A stretch of DNA of 5,785 nucleotides from an uncultured Eubacteriales bacterium (GTDB lineage Bacteria; Bacillota; Clostridia; Oscillospirales; CAG-272): positions 1 to 5,785 of the forward strand of contig CASEEB010000180.1 of assembly GCA_949286815.1 (NCBI GenBank), read 5' to 3'. A program made the position numbers and the translations under genes. Every line of letters begins with the position of its first letter. Within the stretch, counting starts at the first letter, position 1. The notes below the pieces were generated by a model. It had not been told where the DNA came from. It ran no database searches and saw only the letters and a program-made list of their open reading frames with translations. Of the stretch, positions 1 to 5,192 are shown in pieces.

Positions 1-3000
1 TAGTTAAAAAATGACTCAGTCCATTTGTTTGCGCCATTACAGTTAATTGAATCTTTAAATCCAATGGAATAATCAGCTCCGGCAGCCACAGCGGCATCGG
101 TTAAACTGGTATTACTGTGATATGATGTATAGCATCCCACAAACAATGCCAATTCCACATCGCTCAAGTCTACTTTCGCTTTTTTATTTGTGAAGTCATA
201 TATCTCCGATGTCCCGAGAAATGATTCCTGCGATGTATCCGAAATTACAATGTATGTTCCGGCGGTGTCATACCCTCCGTGACTTCTTGAAACAAATATT
301 TTTGAATATGGCATTTTACTTCTGATTGACGATACACTTATATAATCCGTTACTATACAATTAAATGATGAATATCCTAAACCTTGTAAATTTTTCATTA
401 CTTTCCCGAATACAGATGAATGATCATGTCCGTCACATGTAATCCCTATCATACACACTTCGTTATCCTCTTTATAAATGTACCACTCATCCGCATTATC
501 TGACTGATTCTGTCTCATCTCCACGTTTCTTCCGTCCGCGGTTATGACGCCGGCTCCCGAAGACATATAGTATGATGTGTTTGACTTGGGTCTAAGTTTA
601 TACATTCCTCCAGTTGTCTCTGTTATCCTCCACTGCTGGGTATTTGAGCCGGTATATGTTTTCTGCTCCAGCGAATCGTTTAATCCTGACGGTGCTGTTA
701 CTGTCTTTCCGCTTGCCACGGAGATTATTTTATAATACCCGTCTCCTACATAGTCTAATGTCCATTTCTGGTCGTTTCCTCCGTCAAAATCCCACAGTTC
801 CAGTATTGCCCCGTCTTTCGACACTGACGAGTTATTGTCTATCTGCATATAATGGTTTCCGTGCTTGGCGTTTCCGAAATAATACGTCCCCTCAAGTGAT
901 TCCTCTATTGTCACTGTATGTATCCTGTATATTGGTGAGCCGTAATATGTTGCCTTGACTTTTATCGTACCGGGTTTCAGCGCTTTCAGTATTCCGGTAT
1001 ATTGATCTATAGTCGCCTTGTCGGTAGCCGTATTATCCGTATTTGTTACACTGTACTGTATAGGTCCGTTTTCGCCGATAGTGGTACTGTACATATACGC
1101 GTCGTATACATATGTCTCTCCCGTTATCAGGTTGCTTCCTCCTGCCCGTAAGACCACATTTTCCATAGTTCCCGTATATTTCTCAAACACCCACTTTGAG
1201 TTACTGCTTATAGCGGTTGCCGTGTATATGTTCTCTCCGAGGTTGGTGTTCGACGGCGCCGTAAGGTAACTGCTTGTCGCCTCACTTCCGTTCTTTATCG
1301 TGTACGCGCTTCCATTCTTCGAGATTACCCACAGGTGCGTATATAACAGATTGTCAAAGTTCTCGGTATACGATATTTTCTCTATTGTCACTTTCCGGGT
1401 TCCGCTTCCGTATATCTCCGACTCCAGACCGAGTCCCGAATTTGTCATCGGTCTTATCGTATAATACTGCAAGTCTCCCAGCGTCTTTACATGCGTTATC
1501 TTGAACAGGTGGTTCTGCTTTACGCTTGTCGAGCCCGACCACTGTATTATGTCTGTTCCCGCCGTATTGCCGCTGTCGTACACGTCGAGGTACATTCCGT
1601 TCCCCGCGTTCTTTATCTTATACACGCCGCTCTCTATTATCGCGTCCGTGTACGTTATCACAAAGTACGCCCTGTACGTGCTCCCCGATTCCCGTGACTT
1701 CAGTATTACTCCGCTGTTGCTGCTTCCGCTGTTGTACCTGATGCCGATTCCGTAGTTTCTATTCGTATATTTGTACCAGGTATTCGCCGCTCCGGTTACG
1801 TCAAACACTACTTTTTTGGGGGAGTTTACATACGCTCCTCTTGACCCAAGCATCGAAACCGTGGACTGGGCCAATGTCGCGAGTCCAAGATTTGAATATC
1901 CGTTTGCCACATTCCACGTAAAGCTGCTTTCACTCCAATTTCTGCCCATCATATACGCCGTCGCGGACACGCTCCCCGCGGTCACGTTGCTGTGATAATA
2001 ATAGTATACATGCAGATCCGCCGAATACAGCGTGCTTCCGCTCGGCAATGTCGGCATTGTCGCTTTTATATACACCGTCTCTTTCGCGCTCAGCCACAGC
2101 TCCGTTGACGACCCGTAGTTTGTTCCGGGCGACGCCGAGTTGATATATGTGTCATATGCCACCGTTCTGTTTATCGACGGGTCTATCACTACAGGGTATG
2201 ACCTGTCCGCGGAGTTCATCCATTCCTCATCCGCCGTCACCTTTACCGTGTATCCGTCATCGCTTTCGCTCAGCGTATAATATACCTCTGTCGAGTATAC
2301 TCCGTCAGCGTCATACATATACGGCGCGGGCATCATATATTTTTCAGCCCCTGTCTCGCTGTCGTAAAATACTATCTCCCCCTGCTCCGTCATCTCCGCG
2401 TACAGGTTCTCTACCGTTATTCTGAACGTATAGGTATTGTCGCTTACGGGTTTCTTTACTATTATATTTTCCTTTATATCGTTTGATACCAGAACATATT
2501 CGACGTCTGTAGACTCGTATATATTGTTATACTTTATCTTTGTGGTATTTGACACCTCCGCCGCTTCACTTATGCTCTGCGCTTTTACGGCGGCTTTCAT
2601 CCGGTGGTTGTTTACTTGCGCCGACACTTTCGGCAGTTCCCTGTCGGATACCGGGGTCATTGAAATGACATAACCGTTTTCACTCAAAGTTATCAGCGGT
2701 TTATCATCCGACGCCGAGGCCGCCACGGTAGTCCTGCCGTCCAAAGTCGCGTATGTTTTCTCGGATGACGTAAGGTCGTTCACAAAAAGGCGGTTGTCTA
2801 TATCCTGCCACTGCCCGTCAGCGTCCTTTCTGTGCACCGCGCTTGTGTAAGCTACCGCCTGATATGTCCCGTCGCCCATGTCAAAATGCTTGACATTTTC
2901 CTCTCTTCGGGAAATTACTTCGGTTATTTCACTTGCGCTTTCAACGCCCTGCCCGTTCTCTTGCGGTATCTCCTCGACTGTATCGGGAGCAGTTTCGGAT

Positions 3001-3158
3001 GCGTTTTGAGCTTGCGCGCCGGAGGTGACTTCGGTTTCATTGTATGCGCCGAACGCCGTTTCCGTAATTGCGTTTACCGGAAAAAGCAGCGACGACGCAA
3101 GAATTGTTACCGTCATTAAAAAGGATATTATCCTCAGTTTTCTGTATCTTTTTTTCAT
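1..3158 (-). CDS. Secreted DNRLRE / ricin-lectin / BIG2 protein with C-terminal caspase-like domain (partial, 3' end beyond window)
   Basis: A single open frame of 1052 codons starts at ATG 3158 and is still open at base 1. Residues 1-30 are a signal peptide (MKKRYRKLR, hydrophobic core, likely cut after VNA), so the product is exported. Residues about 90-330 resemble the N-terminal region of DNRLRE/RHS-type surface proteins (IDNRLF at 120-125, YPVVIDP just before the next domain). Residues about 334-504 are a DNRLRE domain (DTYINSASPGTNYGSS start, VITYT end). Residues about 508-660 are a ricin-type beta-trefoil lectin and 668-753 a BIG2 Ig-like domain (TGILKALKPGTIKVKAT). Residues about 754-896 are a second ricin-type lectin (DQKW, TQQW, DEW as QxW-like motifs). 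From about 900 the sequence looks like a clan CD protease: SRSHGG with His960, FVGCYTS with Cys1009, then AAGADYSIGF. Catalysis and substrate are inferred; the lectins suggest glycan binding at a cell surface. No Shine-Dalgarno is visible before the start. Any wall anchor would lie outside the window. Confidence 0.93.
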   Translation of the reverse strand, partial: MKKRYRKLRIISFLMTVTILASSLLFPVNAITETAFGAYNETEVTSGAQAQNASETAPDTVEEIPQENGQGVESASEITEVISRREENVKHFDMGDGTYQAVAYTSAVHRKDADGQWQDIDNRLFVNDLTSSEKTYATLDGRTTVAASASDDKPLITLSENGYVISMTPVSDRELPKVSAQVNNHRMKAAVKAQSISEAAEVSNTTKIKYNNIYESTDVEYVLVSNDIKENIIVKKPVSDNTYTFRITVENLYAEMTEQGEIVFYDSETGAEKYMMPAPYMYDADGVYSTEVYYTLSESDDGYTVKVTADEEWMNSADRSYPVVIDPSINRTVAYDTYINSASPGTNYGSSTELWLSAKETVYIKATMPTLPSGSTLYSADLHVYYYYHSNVTAGSVSATAYMMGRNWSESSFTWNVANGYSNLGLATLAQSTVSMLGSRGAYVNSPKKVVFDVTGAANTWYKYTNRNYGIGIRYNSGSSNSGVILKSRESGSTYRAYFVITYTDAIIESGVYKIKNAGNGMYLDVYDSGNTAGTDIIQWSGSTSVKQNHLFKITHVKTLGDLQYYTIRPMTNSGLGLESEIYGSGTRKVTIEKISYTENFDNLLYTHLWVISKNGSAYTIKNGSEATSSYLTAPSNTNLGENIYTATAISSNSKWVFEKYTGTMENVVLRAGGSNLITGETYVYDAYMYSTTIGENGPIQYSVTNTDNTATDKATIDQYTGILKALKPGTIKVKATYYGSPIYRIHTVTIEESLEGTYYFGNAKHGNHYMQIDNNSSVSKDGAILELWDFDGGNDQKWTLDYVGDGYYKIISVASGKTVTAPSGLNDSLEQKTYTGSNTQQWRITETTGGMYKLRPKSNTSYYMSSGAGVITADGRNVEMRQNQSDNADEWYIYKEDNEVCMIGITCDGHDHSSVFGKVMKNLQGLGYSSFNCIVTDYISVSSIRSKMPYSKIFVSRSHGGYDTAGTYIVISDTSQESFLGTSEIYDFTNKKAKVDLSDVELALFVGCYTSYHSNTSLTDAAVAAGADYSIGFKDSINCNGANKWTESFFN

Positions 3159-3320
3159 TATTATACCGTGCGGATTCAATTGTCATTGTCATGATTACAT
3201 GCAACGGTAAATCGTTATCCGCGGTCCTTTCTCTGATTTTAAAACTTCATGTGATTTCGGAAAAACCGCGTTTTCTAAGACGGTCTTTCCATAATTCCGG
3301 GATATAACGATTTTATTTTC

Positions 3321-3378
3321 GGGCTGCCGTACATTAACTCATAGGTGTGCGCCGTTTTATTCGGCGTTACGGCAGCCC
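3321..3378 (-). promoter_or_regulatory. Nested hairpin in the leader of the secreted-protein gene
   Basis: An 11-bp perfect inverted repeat (GGGCTGCCGTA 3321-3331, TACGGCAGCCC 3368-3378) encloses a smaller hairpin (CGCCG 3350-3354, CGGCG 3362-3366, 7-nt loop). On neither strand is it followed by a T-run, so it is not an ordinary intrinsic terminator. Two further hairpins lie next to it inside the leader ORF (GAGCA 3391-3395 with TGCTC 3400-3404; CGGTTA 3411-3416 with TAACCG 3425-3430). The layout suggests a translated, folded leader that controls the downstream gene. I could not match it to a known riboswitch consensus. Confidence 0.5.
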
Positions 3379-3450
3379 CGCTGAAAGAAAGAGCAAATAT
3401 GCTCCGAAATCGGTTAATTTGACATAACCGAAATTACCGAGGGGCTTCAT
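3367..3450 (-). CDS. 27-aa leader ORF with strong ribosome binding site
   Basis: ATG at 3450, TAA at 3369-3367. A near-perfect Shine-Dalgarno (GGAGGA, 3462-3457) lies 6 nt before the start, much better than anything before the large downstream gene. The peptide begins MKPLGNFGYVK, has a hydrophobic stretch (AYLLFLSAGL) and ends in proline. It has no cysteine, so it is not a typical AgrD-type precursor, and I do not recognise a family. The stop codon lies inside the left arm of the hairpin at 3321-3378, so a ribosome finishing this ORF would disrupt that hairpin. It sits in the leader of the 3158 gene on the same transcript. It could be a regulatory leader peptide, a small secreted or membrane peptide, or a chance ORF; the ribosome site argues against chance. 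Confidence 0.45.
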   Translation of the reverse strand: MKPLGNFGYVKLTDFGAYLLFLSAGLP

Positions 3451-3752
3451 ATCTCATCCTCCATATATTTCAGGAAAAACAAAAAGCGCAAAAAGCAAGG
3501 ACAGATACTCCCACAATTTAGCGCATTATTTGTACCGAATAAATTCTGTGCGGTCGCGCCGTACAAAACCACTCGGCAGCAAATACATGCGCATTTGTGT
3601 CGGAGTCTGCTTTATATTGGTTACGGCTGTGCTTTCGGAAACTTAATTTGCTGTTATGTTATATTTGACCGACATTTTAAAACTTAATAAAATTTTATTT
3701 ATAAGTGCAAACAGTCAAAACTGAATATTTTGTTTTAAATTCTGTTTGTATA

Positions 3753-3781
3753 ATTATACCATATTCAATTCAGAAAGTCAA
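3753..3781 (-). promoter_or_regulatory. Sigma-A promoter for the leader ORF and the large secreted protein
   Basis: On the minus strand TTGACT (3781-3776), exactly 17 nt, then TATAAT (3758-3753), with TGG directly before the -10 (extended -10). Transcription would start near 3746 and read left. This leaves about 295 nt of untranslated RNA before the 27-codon ORF and about 588 nt before the large gene. No other comparable promoter lies between here and 3158. Confidence 0.75.
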
Positions 3782-3784
3782 GGG

Positions 3785-4170
3785 CAACCCGCAATATATT
3801 TTTCTTCAAGCTTATCAATACAAAAAATATAAAAATGACCTCTCCCACCGTGCTTTCCGCCTCTTTACCTGCACTTCGGACTACAGGCGTTTTTCGCAAA
3901 TAAGCCTGCCTGAGTCGTCACGTGCTCTGGCGAAATACGTCTCCCCGCGACAAGCATGTATCGGCACTTGATATTGACATTACAATGCCGCAGTCACCGA
4001 AAAACCCTGACGGTACGATAATTAAAGTTTGATTTTAATAATAATATCACCGTGTTGTCGTACTGTCAATATTCAACGCACTGTTCTTTAAAACGCGGAT
4101 TTATTGATAAATTCAATATTTAAAATTGCCGAAATAATAATTACAATTTTTTTGAATTTTTTTAAAAAAG
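3785..4170. other. Intergenic region without a recognisable gene
   Basis: This lies between the divergent promoters of the secreted-protein gene and the tRNA operon. No open frame here has a ribosome binding site or a recognisable product. The right part (4080-4170) is very A/T-rich, as expected upstream of a strong promoter. The only structure I see is the imperfect inverted repeat at 4008-4068. Confidence 0.6.
4008..4068. repeat. 14-bp imperfect inverted repeat around a 33-nt loop
   Basis: TGACGGTACGATAA (4008-4021) and TTGTCGTACTGTCA (4055-4068) are inverted copies with 12 of 14 positions identical. As plus-strand RNA all 14 pairs form, two of them G-U. The loop is A/T-rich. No T-run follows, so it is a poor terminator. 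It could be a regulatory hairpin or the remnant of a small palindromic element. Confidence 0.45.
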
Positions 4171-4173
4171 CCC

Positions 4174-4202
4174 TTGACAAACATTGCTCCGTGTGGTATA
4201 AT
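4174..4202 (+). promoter_or_regulatory. Consensus sigma-A promoter of the tRNA operon
   Basis: TTGACA (4174-4179), 17-nt spacer, TATAAT (4197-4202), with TGG before the -10 and an A/T-rich region upstream resembling an UP element. Transcription would start near 4209, about 19 nt before the first tRNA. A perfect match to both hexamers fits a high-output stable-RNA promoter. Confidence 0.92.
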
Positions 4203-4227
4203 TTTAAAGTCACGTGAACGACTACAT

Positions 4228-4303
4228 GGGAGCATAGCTCAGTTGGGAGAGCGTCTGCCCTACAAGCAGAGGGTCATAGGTTCGAGCCCTATAGCTTCCA
4301 CCA
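4228..4303 (+). tRNA. tRNA-Val (anticodon UAC), aberrant
   Basis: The gene has a cloverleaf with D stem GCTC/GAGC, anticodon stem TCTGC/GCAGA, T arm with TTCGAGC loop, discriminator A and encoded CCA (4301-4303). The anticodon loop is CCTACAA, which places TAC at 34-36 (valine, GUA codons). Three features are abnormal: position 33 is C, not the near-universal U; the acceptor has an A7-A66 mismatch; and pair 3-70 is G-U. The body otherwise resembles a bacterial tRNA-Val. G1-C72, G2-C71, G3-U70 and A73 together match the alanine acceptor identity set known for AlaRS, so the charging amino acid is uncertain. It may be a decaying extra copy. It is the first gene of the operon. Confidence 0.8.
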
Positions 4304-4304
4304 T

Positions 4305-4319
4305 CGGCGCATAGCGCCG
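4305..4319 (+). other. Short hairpin in the Val-Asp tRNA spacer
   Basis: CGGCGC (4305-4310), loop ATA, GCGCCG (4314-4319): a perfect 6-bp stem starting 2 nt after the CCA of tRNA-Val. It probably helps separate or process the polycistronic tRNA precursor. There is no T-run, so it does not terminate transcription. Confidence 0.6.
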
Positions 4320-4327
4320 CAAGCAAT

Positions 4328-4404
4328 GGCCTGGTAGCTCAGTTGGTTAGAGCGCTAGCCTGTCACGCTAGAGGTCGTGGGTTCGAGCCCCATCCGGGTC
4401 GCCA
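4328..4404 (+). tRNA. tRNA-Asp (anticodon GUC)
   Basis: Acceptor GGCCTGG (4328-4334) pairs with CCGGGTC (4394-4400) with two G-U pairs. The D stem is GCTC/GAGC, the anticodon stem CTAGC/GCTAG with loop CTGTCAC (GTC, aspartate), and the T loop TTCGAGC. The discriminator is G (4401), the expected aspartate base, and CCA is encoded (4402-4404). Leader AAGCAAT and trailer ATTGCTT are complementary and could extend the acceptor helix in the precursor. Second gene of the operon. Confidence 0.97.
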
Positions 4405-4415
4405 TTGCTTAATTT

Positions 4416-4490
<75 letters not shown>

Positions 4491-4491
<1 letters not shown>

Positions 4492-4507
4492 GCGACATTA
4501 TGTCGCT
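4491..4507 (+). other. Short hairpin in the Phe-Gly tRNA spacer
   Basis: AGCGACA (4491-4497), loop TTA, TGTCGCT (4501-4507): a perfect 7-bp stem that includes the terminal A of the tRNA-Phe CCA. Stem length and three-base loop are like those of the Val-Asp spacer hairpin and of the array at 4966-5168. A role in precursor processing is likely. Confidence 0.6.
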
Positions 4508-4511
4508 AGAT

Positions 4512-4587
4512 GCGGATTTAGCTCATTTGGTAGAGCGCGACCTTGCCAAGGTCGAGGTGGCGGGTTCGAGCCCCGTAATCCGCTCCA
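4512..4587 (+). tRNA. tRNA-Gly (anticodon GCC)
   Basis: Acceptor GCGGATT (4512-4518) pairs perfectly with AATCCGC (4577-4583). The anticodon stem is CGACC/GGTCG with loop TTGCCAA (GCC, glycine). The T loop is TTCGAGC, the discriminator T (4584), the usual glycine base, and CCA is encoded (4585-4587). Last gene of the four-tRNA operon, directly followed by a terminator. Confidence 0.97.
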
Positions 4588-4591
4588 ATAT

Positions 4592-4622
4592 GGCACGTCT
4601 GAAATATCGGGCGTGTTTTTTT
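4592..4622 (+). terminator. Intrinsic terminator of the tRNA operon
   Basis: Stem CACGTC (4594-4599) with GGCGTG (4610-4615), one G-U pair, 10-nt loop, followed directly by seven T (4616-4622). It starts a few bases after the CCA of tRNA-Gly. Confidence 0.8.
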
Positions 4623-4794
4623 ATCTCCGGGTACTGAGCAGTGTCGGCTTTTCACTCGCCCGAATATAATAGAAACAGCATGCTGTATTCGGAACAGCAT
4701 TCAGAGGCGCGTCTGTCGCCTCGTTCAATTCCGGATTTATTATGCCGCTGCTTTATGCCGCGACGCACATGTGAAATAAGCCTGAAAGTTGCTA
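4623..4794. other. Spacer between tRNA operon and tRNA-Cys unit
   Basis: Nothing convincing is seen here. Short open frames cross it on both strands but lack ribosome binding sites and protein-like composition. Confidence 0.6.
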
Positions 4795-4823
4795 TTGACA
4801 AAACGATAGGCGTTTGCTATAAT
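4795..4823 (+). promoter_or_regulatory. Consensus sigma-A promoter of tRNA-Cys
   Basis: TTGACA (4795-4800), 17-nt spacer, TATAAT (4818-4823), with TGC before the -10 (extended -10). Transcription would start near 4830, about 23 nt before the tRNA. tRNA-Cys is therefore its own unit, separate from the upstream tRNA operon. Confidence 0.92.
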
Positions 4824-4852
4824 ATTACAGCGGAAAAAACTCCGTACATTTC

Positions 4853-4926
4853 GGCGCCATAGCCAAGAGGTAAGGCACGGGTCTGCAAAACCCCCATCCT
4901 CGGTCCGATTCCGAGTGGCGCCTCCA
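4853..4926 (+). tRNA. tRNA-Cys (anticodon GCA)
   Basis: Acceptor GGCGCCA (4853-4859) pairs perfectly with TGGCGCC (4916-4922). The anticodon loop CTGCAAA gives GCA (cysteine). The discriminator is T (4923), the key cysteine identity base, and CCA is encoded (4924-4926). The outermost anticodon-stem pair (27-43) is C-C; the other four pairs are regular. Confidence 0.96.
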
Positions 4927-4963
4927 AAAATTAAAGCGACCTTTCGAGGTCGCTTTAATTTTT
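4926..4963 (+). terminator. Strong hairpin terminator after tRNA-Cys
   Basis: A 17-bp perfect stem (4926-4942 with 4947-4963) with a TTCG tetraloop (4943-4946). The outer part is A/T, giving a T-run on the plus strand and, by symmetry, on the minus strand, so it could work in both directions. It ends 2 nt before the hairpin array. The array and four-helix-bundle gene therefore need read-through or a promoter that I cannot identify. Confidence 0.88.
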
Positions 4964-4965
4964 AT

Positions 4966-5168
4966 CCAATCCGAAGGATTGGCATGTAATCACGCCCTTT
5001 GGGCGTGTATGTAATCTGCGCCCCGCGCAGTATGGCATCACGCGTTAGCGTGCATTCCCCCGGAATCCTTCGGCTTGATAACATACATCCCTTCGGGATG
5101 ATTCCATACAGCCCTGACGGGCTGAGGACATACCGCCTACGGCGGATTTCATACACGGCTACGCCGTG
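4966..5168 (+). repeat. Array of nine short hairpins, about 23-nt period, different stem sequences
   Basis: Hairpins lie at 4966-4982 (7 bp, loop GAA), 4991-5007 (7 bp, TTT), 5016-5030 (6 bp, CCC), 5039-5052 (5 bp, GTTA), 5064-5076 (imperfect, TTC), 5086-5100 (6 bp, TTC), 5109-5124 (6 bp, TGAC), 5133-5145 (5 bp, TAC) and 5154-5168 (6 bp, TAC). Centres are 22-25 nt apart and most linkers are exactly 8 nt. Stem sequences all differ, yet both arms always match, so structure and not sequence is conserved. This excludes a CRISPR or simple tandem repeat. Left linkers read like TATGTAAT and right linkers like ATTTCATA, nearly reverse complements of each other. The array ends 24 nt before the four-helix-bundle start codon, so it would be that gene's 5' leader if co-transcribed. 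I know no named element with this layout. Confidence 0.85.
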
Positions 5169-5192
5169 ATTTGGATGCGAAAGGAGAACGAC

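Larger units (their letters stand above)
3159..3752 (-). other. Long (about 590 nt) 5' leader of the secreted-protein gene
   Basis: Apart from the 27-codon ORF and the nested hairpin, this stretch holds more pairing potential: a 10-bp inverted repeat (3209-3218 with 3304-3313) enclosing a 6-bp one (3220-3225 with 3265-3270), and a 7-bp one (TTTGTAC 3529-3535 with GTACAAA 3561-3567). No tRNA-like, T-box, SAM, TPP, cobalamin, c-di-GMP or lysine riboswitch core was recognised. The extent assumes transcription starts at the 3753-3781 promoter. Confidence 0.45.

Noticed and set aside
3160..3165. TATAAT as a -10 box for the secreted-protein gene
   Set aside because: It lies two bases before the start codon, so transcription would begin inside the coding region; the best -35-like match (ATGACA) is only 15 nt away.
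614..3307. Many short plus-strand open frames of 60-130 codons across the large gene and its leader
   Set aside because: They are antisense shadows of the continuous minus-strand frame, lack ribosome binding sites and have no protein-like domain signatures.
3321..3378. Intrinsic terminator
   Set aside because: The stem is strong but no T-run follows on either strand.
3835..3960. Possible structured RNA (6S, SRP or riboswitch-like) on the minus strand
   Set aside because: Short CAGG/CCTG pairings exist, but none of the conserved cores of SRP RNA, RNase P, tmRNA, T-box or common riboswitches could be found.
3705..3971. 88-codon plus-strand frame in the intergenic region
   Set aside because: No ribosome binding site, overlaps the minus-strand promoter, and shows no recognisable domain.
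4962..5156. 64-codon minus-strand frame across the hairpin array
   Set aside because: Palindromic arrays read open on both strands by symmetry; it has no ribosome binding site and its sequence merely reflects hairpin units.
4966..5168. CRISPR array
   Set aside because: There is no repeated sequence: stems differ from unit to unit, units are only about 23 nt and no cas gene is nearby.
5166..5192. Upstream GTG start for the four-helix-bundle gene
   Set aside because: It lies within the last array hairpin with no ribosome binding site; ATG 5193 has a well-placed AAGGAG and gives the usual family N-terminus.
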